This document shows positions 41,973-49,851 of a stretch of DNA of 64,000 bases, in pieces. Numbering within the stretch: the first letter of the stretch is position 1; each line of letters begins with the position of its first letter. The stretch covers positions 868,001 to 932,000 of the forward strand of contig OZ253939.1 of NCBI GenBank assembly GCA_965267245.1, given 5' to 3'. Position numbers and translations under genes: made by a program. The notes beneath the pieces are model-generated. The model ran no database searches. It worked only from the letters and a program-made list of their open reading frames with translations, and was not told the DNA's origin. The DNA is from JANSWY01 sp965267245 (lineage in GTDB: Bacteria; Bacteroidota; Bacteroidia; Cytophagales; Cyclobacteriaceae).

Positions 41973-43076
41973 ATGAAAACTCAAATTTATCTAACAATTA
42001 TTCTAGTGGGCTTCTTTGGTAATTTAAGAGCTCAGGTAATCCCAATTGATACAGCTCATTGGGACATTCAGGGACAGTATGTATTGGAAAATTATAGAGG
42101 TGCAGATGCCATTTATCTTCAGGGAGGTGCAATTTCTTTGAAAGATAAAAAGTTTCTAAATGGCACCATAGAATATGACCTTTTCCTGAAAAAGGAACAA
42201 GCATTTCCAGGAGTCTATTTCAGAATTCAGAACGAAACATCAGATGCTGAGCAGTTTTATGTCAGACCTCATCAATCTGGTAATGCGGATGCCAATCAGG
42301 CTGCTCCTTTGGTTAAAGGGATATCACCATGGCAATTGATGTTTGGTCCAAAATACTCTTTCCCATACGAATATAATTACGATGACTGGACACACATCAA
42401 AATCAAAGTAAAGGACAACATGGCCCAGGTGTTTATGGATTACAGTGAGGAACCCAATCTTTCCTGGTACTTAACCATGGAACCAAAACCTGGTGAGATT
42501 TCACTCCGAGGAGGAAACAGGTCGGGAATGCATATTGCCAATGTAAGTGTTGATTTCAATACACCTGAAATCACAAATTTCAATCCTATAGAACGTGAGC
42601 CAATCGAAGGGCTCATTGGTAGCTGGGAAATCTCTGACAAGTTTGAAGAGCAATTACTGCAAGACCCCTCCAAACTTGAAGAAGTTATAGCTGCAAGGTC
42701 ATGGCAAGGTTCCGTAAACATTGAAGAAGGCACTGCGGCCAATATTTCCAGAATTCAAAGAAGGTATGATGGCAAAGAAACCAATACTGTGTTCGCGAAA
42801 ATCACAATCGATTCAAAACAAGACCAGTTAAAGCTTTTCGAATTCGGTTATAGTGATCGTGTGGTGGCGATTTTAAATGGAAAGCCGATCTATTGGGGCA
42901 ATAACAAATGGAGATCCCGTGATTACAGATACCTGGGTACAATTGGTCTTTTCGATGGGATCTACCTTGACCTAAAGAAAGGTAAGAATGAATTACTCAT
43001 GGCAGTTTCTGAAGATTTCGGAGGCTGGTTGATTACAGGGAAATTCAAAAGTATTGAAGGCCTAAAAATTAAATAA
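41973..43076 (+). CDS. secreted concanavalin/LamG-like protein (DUF1080-type first domain)
   Basis: A 367-residue secreted protein. The frame is open from 41925, but ATG at 41973 (MKTQIYLTIILVGF) gives a signal peptide ending near LRAQ. The first domain (about 20-200) has the pattern of DUF1080/3-keto-disaccharide hydrolase-like concanavalin folds: FLNGTIEYDLFLKKEQAFPG, VYFRIQNE and WTHIKIKVKDNMAQVFMD. The second domain (about 205-367) shows the beta-strand series VVAILNGKPIYWG and DGIYLDLKKGKNELLMAVSE, as in a jelly-roll glycan-binding module. Probably binds or hydrolyses a polysaccharide outside the inner membrane. Divergent from the possible sensor at 40631, with which it may form a regulatory pair. 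Confidence 0.65.
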   Translation: MKTQIYLTIILVGFFGNLRAQVIPIDTAHWDIQGQYVLENYRGADAIYLQGGAISLKDKKFLNGTIEYDLFLKKEQAFPGVYFRIQNETSDAEQFYVRPHQSGNADANQAAPLVKGISPWQLMFGPKYSFPYEYNYDDWTHIKIKVKDNMAQVFMDYSEEPNLSWYLTMEPKPGEISLRGGNRSGMHIANVSVDFNTPEITNFNPIEREPIEGLIGSWEISDKFEEQLLQDPSKLEEVIAARSWQGSVNIEEGTAANISRIQRRYDGKETNTVFAKITIDSKQDQLKLFEFGYSDRVVAILNGKPIYWGNNKWRSRDYRYLGTIGLFDGIYLDLKKGKNELLMAVSEDFGGWLITGKFKSIEGLKIK

Positions 43077-43128
43077 TAATTCATTGTTATTTAATAAATC
43101 AGATTTATAATCTCAAGAGTAACTTAAA

Positions 43129-43170
43129 TATCACTAGTACTAGCTAGCTATCATACTAGTACTGGTGATA
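43129..43170. repeat. 42-bp imperfect palindrome with CTAGTAC motifs
   Basis: Left arm TATCACTAGTACTAG and right arm CTAGTACTGGTGATA are inverted with one mismatch around a 12-bp centre containing TAGCTAGCTA. Directly in front of the TonB receptor gene (88 bp to the ATG). It may be an operator, or a stem preceding the second dyad at 43182-43205. Confidence 0.55.
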
Positions 43171-43181
43171 TAATTTCACTA

Positions 43182-43205
43182 ATCATAGCGATTGATCGCT
43201 GTGAT
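43182..43205. repeat. second dyad ATCATAGCGAT-TG-ATCGCTGTGAT
   Basis: An 11-bp inverted repeat with one mismatch and a 2-nt spacer, followed by TTTTCTGCTTTTATTTT. It can act as a terminator for the secreted-protein gene at 41973 or as an operator of the TonB receptor operon. A Fur-like 19-bp consensus is not evident here. Confidence 0.5.
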
Positions 43206-43257
43206 TTTCTGCTTTTATTTTGCCCTTATTTAGAAACAATCTAAATAATAAAAGTAG

Positions 43258-45606
43258 ATGAAATACTACCTACTCACATTCATCATTATCGGGATCTACA
43301 CTGAGACTCTAAGTCAAATCAACGGAGTAGTAAAGGACCAACATGATGAGGAGATTCCAGGAGTAACTGTATTAGTCACCTCAACGAATACAGGCGCATC
43401 TACAAACGTTGATGGGTATTTTGAGATTTCTGGGTTAGATGGAGGAAACTATACATTACAATTTTCCAGCGTTGGGTTCAAAACCATCAAAAAAGACATT
43501 TCCTATAACGGAAAACAAACCACAGTAAATGTTACGCTTTCTGAAAGTGTCAGCGAGCTTAAAGAAGTATTGGTTGTGGCAAATTCGGAAACCGCCGAAT
43601 TAAGACAAATGCCCTACTCGATATCAGTAATTGATGTTGCCCCACTAAAACTCCAAAACCTGGACATTAACCAGATACTCAATACCACCACAGGTGTTAG
43701 AATCCGGGAAGACGGTGGACTTGGTTCAAATTTCAATTTCACACTCAATGGTTTTTCAGGTAGTCAGGTAAAGTTTTTTATTGATGGTATTCCAATGGAC
43801 AACTTTGGATCTTCCTTAACCCTCAACAATATTCCAGTGAACCTGATTTCTGATGTGGAGGTTTACAAAGGTGTAGTGCCTGTGCAACTAGGTTCTGATG
43901 CATTGGGAGGTGCTGTGAATATTAAGACCAACCAATCAATTAGAAATTACCTAAACCTGTCTTATTCGATTGGTTCATTTAATACCCATCGGGCTTCTCT
44001 TGCCAGCCGTGTTACTTCTAAGAGTGGATTGATTCTAAATACAAATGCATTCTTCAACTATTCCGATAACAATTATGAAGTAGAAGTACAAATCCCGGAT
44101 CCAAAATCCGGTAAAATTGGTGATCCTCAAGAGGTAGAACGTTTCCATGATGGATATCAGTCGCAAACCATTCAACTGGAAGCTGGTATTGAGAATAAAC
44201 GATTCGCAGACCGTCTTTTAATTGGTGTGATTGGTTCCGGGAATGAGAAAGAAATTCAGACTGGAAGCAATATGACCAAAGTTGTAGGAGAAGCTTTAAC
44301 TTCAGACAAAGCCTTCATTTCTACCCTTAAGTACCTTAAAAACAACCTGATCACAGAAAATTTAAACTTCAGATTGAATGCAGTTTACAATACACGTGAA
44401 GCCATGGTAGTGGACACAGTGAGTAAAATTTATGATTGGAATGGTAATTTCACTTACAGAGGCATTGATGTCCGATCTGGAGAAATAAGTTGGGATAAAA
44501 CCCAATTCAGATTTAATGATCAATCATTTCTTAGTACTGCTAACCTGAGTTTTCAAATTAATGAGCAGCAACACCTTGCTTTTAACCAGACTTACAGCCG
44601 CTATACACGTGTAGGTGAGGACCCTATAAGTTATAATGCAGTTCCATTCAGTGAACCCAACACGCTTTCAAAAGGCATTTCAGGTTTGTCTTATAACTTA
44701 AACCTATTTGATGCAAAACTTAGGATCATTACGTTCGGTAAACTGTTTCTGTTTGATGCAGTCACACGGGATGGAGATGGATATGGTGATGACCAGACCC
44801 TTGAAAAGATAGAAGTCTCTGAAAAACACTGGGGTTTTGGGGCAGCTGCAACCTACTTTTTCTTACCAGATCTGCAATTCAAAACTTCTTTCGAAAACAC
44901 TTATAGATTACCAGAGGCTTATGAAATGTTCGGAGACGGTTTATTGGTCCAGCATAACCCCTATTTATCAGCCGAAAAAAGTAACAACTTAAACGTGGGA
45001 TTTTTAGGCAATTACATCACATCGAAACACTCGTTAAAATACGAGGCAAACTACTTATTCAGAACACCAGAAAACCTAATCAGAAGTGTAGCCACTGGTA
45101 TCCTCAGCCAGTACGAAAACTTATCCTCTGCCATTGCCAACATCTATGAAGCACGCGTAAAGTATAGATATAACAGCCTGCTGGATTTTGAAGTCAATGG
45201 AACTTACCAAAGCATTCGCAACAATGAGAAATTCACACCAACAGGTGGCGAGAATTACTTATATAGAGACAGAGTACCCAATATGCCGTTTCTCTTTGGA
45301 AATGCAAAAGCTGGGTTCACCATTAAGGATCTGGGTGGTCAATCAAATATTCTATCACTTAATTGGTCTACACTTTTTGTAGAGGCATTCTACCTGAAGT
45401 GGCCCAGCCAGGGAAGCCGCAGTACCAAGTACGATATTCCAAGACAACTCTCCCATAACCTGGTAGCATCTTATTCAATCAGAAAAGGCACTTACAATGT
45501 TTCCCTTGCGTGCACCAACATTCTTGATAATAAAGTATTTGACAACTTCATGTTGCAGAAACCGGGACGGGCATTCAACCTAAAAGTGAGCTATTTCCTC
45601 AAGTAA
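43258..45606 (+). CDS. TonB-dependent outer-membrane receptor
   Basis: A 782-residue protein: signal peptide (to about LSQ, residue 20), an N-terminal carboxypeptidase-regulatory-like domain (about 20-105, VVKDQHDEEIPGVTVLV and GYFEISGLDGGNYTL), a plug domain (about 110-230, TGVRIREDGGLGSNF, VKFFIDGIPMD, VEVYKGVVPVQLGSDALGG) and a 22-strand barrel ending in LKVSYFLK. It should import a ligand, probably a ferric siderophore or other metal complex, using TonB-ExbBD energy. It is first in a run of six genes whose later members (DUF4374, DUF3325-like, DUF3649-like, PepSY) are found with iron uptake receptors. SusD is absent, which argues against a glycan system. Confidence 0.9.
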   Translation: MKYYLLTFIIIGIYTETLSQINGVVKDQHDEEIPGVTVLVTSTNTGASTNVDGYFEISGLDGGNYTLQFSSVGFKTIKKDISYNGKQTTVNVTLSESVSELKEVLVVANSETAELRQMPYSISVIDVAPLKLQNLDINQILNTTTGVRIREDGGLGSNFNFTLNGFSGSQVKFFIDGIPMDNFGSSLTLNNIPVNLISDVEVYKGVVPVQLGSDALGGAVNIKTNQSIRNYLNLSYSIGSFNTHRASLASRVTSKSGLILNTNAFFNYSDNNYEVEVQIPDPKSGKIGDPQEVERFHDGYQSQTIQLEAGIENKRFADRLLIGVIGSGNEKEIQTGSNMTKVVGEALTSDKAFISTLKYLKNNLITENLNFRLNAVYNTREAMVVDTVSKIYDWNGNFTYRGIDVRSGEISWDKTQFRFNDQSFLSTANLSFQINEQQHLAFNQTYSRYTRVGEDPISYNAVPFSEPNTLSKGISGLSYNLNLFDAKLRIITFGKLFLFDAVTRDGDGYGDDQTLEKIEVSEKHWGFGAAATYFFLPDLQFKTSFENTYRLPEAYEMFGDGLLVQHNPYLSAEKSNNLNVGFLGNYITSKHSLKYEANYLFRTPENLIRSVATGILSQYENLSSAIANIYEARVKYRYNSLLDFEVNGTYQSIRNNEKFTPTGGENYLYRDRVPNMPFLFGNAKAGFTIKDLGGQSNILSLNWSTLFVEAFYLKWPSQGSRSTKYDIPRQLSHNLVASYSIRKGTYNVSLACTNILDNKVFDNFMLQKPGRAFNLKVSYFLK

Positions 45607-45636
45607 AAGATTAACAATTGAAATATATAAGTAACA

Positions 45637-46881
45637 ATGAAAATTAATTTTACAAATACATTAATACTTGCCATTATGGCATCAGTAATGGTGGTATTTT
45701 CATCTTGTGATCCGGAGGATACAGATGATATCGGAGCAGATGAACCGGGGTATGTTGTCTCAATGAGAATTCAAACAACGGAAGATGCTACAGCTGACTA
45801 TTTATTGGCAGTGGACGATTTAATGACTGGCGAAATTAGTGCTGAAGGTCAGGGTGTAGAATTGAATGGATGGAATTATATTTCTTCATTTGGTGACAGG
45901 CATTTTACATTTAGCTATTCATTGAACGAATGTGTAGCGTTCAGTACAGAAGATGGAGTCCTGATAGAAGAAGGAAAGTTTGTTTTTGATAGAATGGACA
46001 TGATGGCTCCAATTGATGATGAAACTTTTTTAGCTATTGGTGCTCCCTGGGGCGGTGGTTCATATAATTGTCAACTTCAGCTGGTCAGTATTAGTGATGT
46101 TTCCATCAGTAAAAATGTTGCTGATCCTATTCATGAATCTTTCTATCATGTAGATTCTTTAAACACGGATGTTCAGCTCAATGCATGGCCAACTAGTGCT
46201 TATGTAGAAGGTGACAAACTATATATATCATTTTACAAACTCCACGGATCTTCATGGCTTACCCCAGCCACTGACTCAGCATTTGTTTCAGTTTTCTCAT
46301 ATCCTGAACTAGCCCATATCAGTACATTCAGTGACTCACGAACATCTGCAATAGGTTACTATGGTTCTCAACCAGCCCTAGTAGAAGATGAAGCGGGCAA
46401 TCACTACTCTATTTCATCATCATCATTCATGGCTGGATTTACGCAGGCAACAAAACCAAGTGGTATCCTTAGGATAAATGCTGGTGAAGCGGCATTTGAC
46501 GATAGTTATTTCTTCAATGTAGAAGCACAGGGATACAAAGTACTTTCGGGAGCATATGCTGGAAATGGTAAGATAGTTGCAAGAGTGGTAGAAGTTGACA
46601 TTGATAATCAGGCCCCTCAATGGGCGGCATTTGATGCAGCTACACCTGTTTTGAAACTTGCTGTATTAGATGTTAATGCGCAAACTGTAACTGTGGTTGA
46701 TGATATTCCGGTACACGGAGGGCAATACAAGACTCCATACTTAGTAGAAAACGGTAATGTCTATGTGTCTGTAAATAATGGCACAGAAGCCAATGTGTAT
46801 TTGGTTAATCCGGAAACTGCCTCAGCAACAAAAGGTGCAAGTCTGACCGGAACAGAATTACAAGGTATCTACGCTAATTAA
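45637..46881 (+). CDS. DUF4374-family lipoprotein
   Basis: A 414-residue protein with lipobox SSC (Cys about residue 24) and acidic linker. The body fits a seven-bladed propeller of the DUF4374 type: WNYISSFGDRHFTFSYS, DDETFLAIGAPWGGG, YHVDSLNTDVQLNAWPTSAY and the late blades with KIVARVVEV. DUF4374 proteins are commonly encoded immediately after TonB-dependent receptors of iron uptake loci in Bacteroidota and are thought to assist ligand capture at the outer membrane. The gene starts 30 bp after the receptor stop. A hairpin follows it (46901-46927). Confidence 0.75.
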   Translation: MKINFTNTLILAIMASVMVVFSSCDPEDTDDIGADEPGYVVSMRIQTTEDATADYLLAVDDLMTGEISAEGQGVELNGWNYISSFGDRHFTFSYSLNECVAFSTEDGVLIEEGKFVFDRMDMMAPIDDETFLAIGAPWGGGSYNCQLQLVSISDVSISKNVADPIHESFYHVDSLNTDVQLNAWPTSAYVEGDKLYISFYKLHGSSWLTPATDSAFVSVFSYPELAHISTFSDSRTSAIGYYGSQPALVEDEAGNHYSISSSSFMAGFTQATKPSGILRINAGEAAFDDSYFFNVEAQGYKVLSGAYAGNGKIVARVVEVDIDNQAPQWAAFDAATPVLKLAVLDVNAQTVTVVDDIPVHGGQYKTPYLVENGNVYVSVNNGTEANVYLVNPETASATKGASLTGTELQGIYAN

Positions 46882-46900
46882 ATCGTAGATTTTTCTTCAT

Positions 46901-46927
46901 AAGCTCACCAGGTAAACTGGTGGGCTT
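46901..46927 (+). terminator. hairpin between DUF4374 and DUF4198 genes, possible attenuator
   Basis: AAGCTCACCAG and CTGGTGGGCTT pair with one G-T position and a 5-nt loop, followed by a short TTAA run. The same-strand DUF4198 gene starts 15 bp later, so partial termination could lower expression of the distal genes. Confidence 0.6.
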
Positions 46928-46941
46928 TAACATTAATTGAA

Positions 46942-47673
46942 ATGACTAAGAAATATACAATATCATTACTCCTCATCTTATCCATATTTACAGCTAATGC
47001 CCATTACCTGTGGCTGGAAACCTCTCCTATTGGAAAATCTGGTATATCTCATGAGGTAAAAGTGTTTTTTGGAGAATATACTTATGGACTTATCGAAAAA
47101 ACTGGTACAGATGCATTCAATGCAGTTGATGCCTTTCAGGTTTGGGTTTTATCTCCGGAGGGCTCCAAAATGCAATTACAATTTACAAAGAAAGACCAAT
47201 ACTATATCTCAAACTTCACCCCTTCAACAAATGGCTTATATACGGTCATATTAGATAATAATGAGATTGATGTGATTGATTATACTAAATATGATTTTGG
47301 TATATTCAAGACGCACTATCATTCTGTTGCTAAAATAGCAGTTGGTGAAGCAACGGGCACCACCATTGCAGCCAACGATGAAGGAATTACGATCCTTGAT
47401 TTAACTGGTAACGTACTGAAGCCTGGCGATGAGACTCGTCTTCAAGTATTATTCAAAGGAAAACCATTAGCGAAAGCTGAACTAAAAGTATTCCTGCCAG
47501 ATCAATGGTCCAAAGATCTTGAGACAGACGAAGATGGTAACGTATCATTCCTTTTACCCTGGGATTCCAAATATATTGTTGAGGTCACCAAAAAAGAAGA
47601 AGTGCCTGGAGTATACAAAGGTGAATCTTTTGAATTTATCTGGCATTGTGTAACATATGCGATAAACCCTTAA
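46942..47673 (+). CDS. DUF4198-family periplasmic protein with N-terminal His
   Basis: A 243-residue protein. The signal peptide MTKKYTISLLLILSIFTANA should be cleaved just before HYLWLETSP, placing His at the mature N-terminus. The rest is two beta sandwiches with a HYHSVAK segment in the first (about residue 130) and DGNVSFLLPWDSKYIVEV in the second. DUF4198 proteins are often found with metal uptake systems, where an N-terminal His contributes to metal binding. It lies between DUF4374 and the small membrane proteins of the PepSY operon, so a periplasmic metal- or siderophore-handling role is likely but not proven. Confidence 0.72.
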   Translation: MTKKYTISLLLILSIFTANAHYLWLETSPIGKSGISHEVKVFFGEYTYGLIEKTGTDAFNAVDAFQVWVLSPEGSKMQLQFTKKDQYYISNFTPSTNGLYTVILDNNEIDVIDYTKYDFGIFKTHYHSVAKIAVGEATGTTIAANDEGITILDLTGNVLKPGDETRLQVLFKGKPLAKAELKVFLPDQWSKDLETDEDGNVSFLLPWDSKYIVEVTKKEEVPGVYKGESFEFIWHCVTYAINP

Positions 47674-47675
47674 AA

Positions 47676-48002
47676 ATGGTATCTGTCATCATTTTGACCG
47701 CAACAATTGGTTTCTATTGTCATTTTCTGACCTCCGAACGAATCACAATTACTTTTACTGGTGTAGCCAGCTGGCTGCAACAAAGAAAGCCTATTGCAAA
47801 AACCCTGGGTTCCATAGGTTTAGTGGCAGCACTTACTCTTGCCATATACTACTATGGAATTGGAGCAGGCTCATTTGTCTTTGTGATTCTATTAAGCGCA
47901 ATCGCTTGCCTGGTAATTTTATTGGCTCCCTTGCGGATAGTTCGTTTGTGGCAACTTGTTGTTGTCGGAAGTCTAATGATTGTTCTTGAAAAACTTATTT
48001 AA
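47676..48002 (+). CDS. DUF3325-like small membrane protein
   Basis: A 108-residue protein with three to four hydrophobic helices. The frame is open from 47646, but ATG at 47676 is 2 bp after the DUF4198 stop. The sequence (VSVIILTATIGFYCHFLTSE, then GSIGLVAALTLAIYYYGIG and LVILLAPLRI) follows the layout of DUF3325 proteins that occur with PepSY permeases in siderophore uptake operons of Proteobacteria. The match is by pattern and gene context, not by a search. It overlaps the following gene by 1 bp (TAATG). Confidence 0.6.
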   Translation: MVSVIILTATIGFYCHFLTSERITITFTGVASWLQQRKPIAKTLGSIGLVAALTLAIYYYGIGAGSFVFVILLSAIACLVILLAPLRIVRLWQLVVVGSLMIVLEKLI

Positions 48003-48298
48003 TGCCAGCGAATAAAAAATACCTCGCGCATTCAGGTTGGACCAGACTGTCAAGGATTTTGGTGGGTTTTATTGGTGGATTTATCCTGACAATATCATTT
48101 CACCTTGCCCTGACAGTAATCATTGATAAGATAAATGTATTGATTACCATGTCTTTTACAGGATTTATTCTTTGGGGATCTTTGATGATTATTGCGTTTC
48201 TTATCAAAGAAACCTGGAAAACCTGGAGTCTATACCTGGGACTTACATTATTATGTTCTATCGTGATTTATTTTGGTAAAATTCAACCAATGTTTTAA
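48002..48298 (+). CDS. DUF3649-like small membrane protein
   Basis: A 98-residue protein with three hydrophobic helices: RILVGFIGGFILTISFHLAL, VLITMSFTGFILWGSLMIIA and SLYLGLTLLCSIVIYF, with conserved-looking W-x-R-L-S and KETWKTW turns. This is the pattern of DUF3649 proteins that accompany PepSY proteins. It overlaps both neighbours by 1 bp (TAATG each), so the three genes are tightly coupled and likely form a membrane complex. Confidence 0.6.
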   Translation: MPANKKYLAHSGWTRLSRILVGFIGGFILTISFHLALTVIIDKINVLITMSFTGFILWGSLMIIAFLIKETWKTWSLYLGLTLLCSIVIYFGKIQPMF

Positions 48299-49851
48299 TG
48301 AGTAAGAGAATCTACAATATCATTTTCCATTTGCACACAGTAAGCAGTATTGTGATCAGTGTTACATTGTTTGTGATTTTCTTTGCAGGTTCTTTTTCTT
48401 TTTTCAGGGATGAGATTGTCAACTGGGAGAGGAACCATTCCATTGCCTCCCGGAATGATATGGAGTTTAGTTTTGATCAGTTTATGGATTCACTGACCAC
48501 CACGCATGATCTTCATGGAAGGGAAATAAGTATCAGTAAATATTATAATGAGCGCCGTGTCAACGTAAGCCTTTCTGTATCTCTGGACACATTAGTTGAA
48601 GCGGGGGATGAATCTTCCTTTTTCTACCTGGACACCAAAAACCACGAACGGTCTGGTTATGAGGAATCGTATACACTGGGAGAATTCCTGTACCGTTTGC
48701 ATTTCTTTGCGCAGATCCCCTATCCTTTTGGATACTACTTATCAGGCTTTGTCTCCTTCTTTTTCATGTTCGCAGTAATTACAGGTGTTGTCATCCACTG
48801 GGACAAAATCATTAGGAACTTCTACGTTTTTCGTCCATGGGCAAAATTGAAAACTATGTGGACCGATGCGCACACAGCTTTAGGTTTGATTGGTCTACCC
48901 TTTCAATTTGTTTATGCCGTAACCGGAGCATTTTTCATGTTGAATATCCTCATTGTGGCACCTAGTGTATTTGTGCTTTATGATGGTGACAGAGACAAAT
49001 TATATGACGAGTTGGGGTTTAATCATCCTGAATTCACTTACGAGAATGAACCTCTTGAAGATATTCCTGGTATTGATCATTTTATTGAGGATGCCCGTAA
49101 TCGGTGGGATGGGATTAATGTGGGGCATGTTATCATACATAACTATGGTGATAAAAGTATGCATGTAACCGTAGAAGGCCGTGCCCCTTACAAAGACAAT
49201 CTAGCAGGTGTTGCCGAAATCACCTATCATGCTTACACTGGAAAGGTAGTTGCAGAAAAAGATCATATCAATAACTTCTCTTATCTGGACAAGACCAAAA
49301 TTTTGATGTATCAGCTTCATTTTGGAGATTATGGAAACCTGAGTCTCAGAGTGATCAGTTTTGTTTTCGGACTCATCTCATGTTTTGTGATTCTATCAGG
49401 AGTAATGATTTGGCTGGTTGCCCGAGAAAAGAAAAAGCTGTCTGACAGTAGAAAGAAATTTAATCAATGGGTGGGGCATTCTTACATAGCCATTTGCATG
49501 TCCATGTTACCAACTACTGCTCTTGCCTTTATTGCAGTAAAAGTTATTGAACCTGCTGGTCAATCATTTATCTACTACTTCTATTCCTTGATTTGGCTTG
49601 GTTTGTCTCTTGGATTTACCTTTTTGAGAAATAATAAGCTTACAACTGAGCTCTCTTTAATCAGTGGAGCTGTAATAGGTATATTTATTCCTATTGTCAA
49701 TGGAATTTCCACTGGAACCTGGTTTTGGACTAATATCATCGTGCAAAACCTTTCTTTGGCAATTGTTGATATTCTTTGGATCCTCTTGAGCCTTGCTTCG
49801 TTTTATACGATTATCCTAATGAAAAGGAAACCCAAACTCGCTACAACTTAA
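48298..49851 (+). CDS. PepSY-associated transmembrane protein
   Basis: A 517-residue inner-membrane protein with helices near 12-30, 150-172, 195-220, 345-370 and four more in the C-terminal 140 residues. Characteristic PepSY_TM motifs are HSIASRND after TM1, TDAHTALGLIGLPFQFVYAV and MYQLHFGDYG, which carry histidines thought to bind haem in the ferric-siderophore reductase group. Such proteins reduce or release iron from imported chelates. It is the last gene of the tightly packed uptake operon. Its stop overlaps that of the convergent metallo-beta-lactamase-fold gene by 4 bp. Confidence 0.85.
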   Translation: MSKRIYNIIFHLHTVSSIVISVTLFVIFFAGSFSFFRDEIVNWERNHSIASRNDMEFSFDQFMDSLTTTHDLHGREISISKYYNERRVNVSLSVSLDTLVEAGDESSFFYLDTKNHERSGYEESYTLGEFLYRLHFFAQIPYPFGYYLSGFVSFFFMFAVITGVVIHWDKIIRNFYVFRPWAKLKTMWTDAHTALGLIGLPFQFVYAVTGAFFMLNILIVAPSVFVLYDGDRDKLYDELGFNHPEFTYENEPLEDIPGIDHFIEDARNRWDGINVGHVIIHNYGDKSMHVTVEGRAPYKDNLAGVAEITYHAYTGKVVAEKDHINNFSYLDKTKILMYQLHFGDYGNLSLRVISFVFGLISCFVILSGVMIWLVAREKKKLSDSRKKFNQWVGHSYIAICMSMLPTTALAFIAVKVIEPAGQSFIYYFYSLIWLGLSLGFTFLRNNKLTTELSLISGAVIGIFIPIVNGISTGTWFWTNIIVQNLSLAIVDILWILLSLASFYTIILMKRKPKLATT

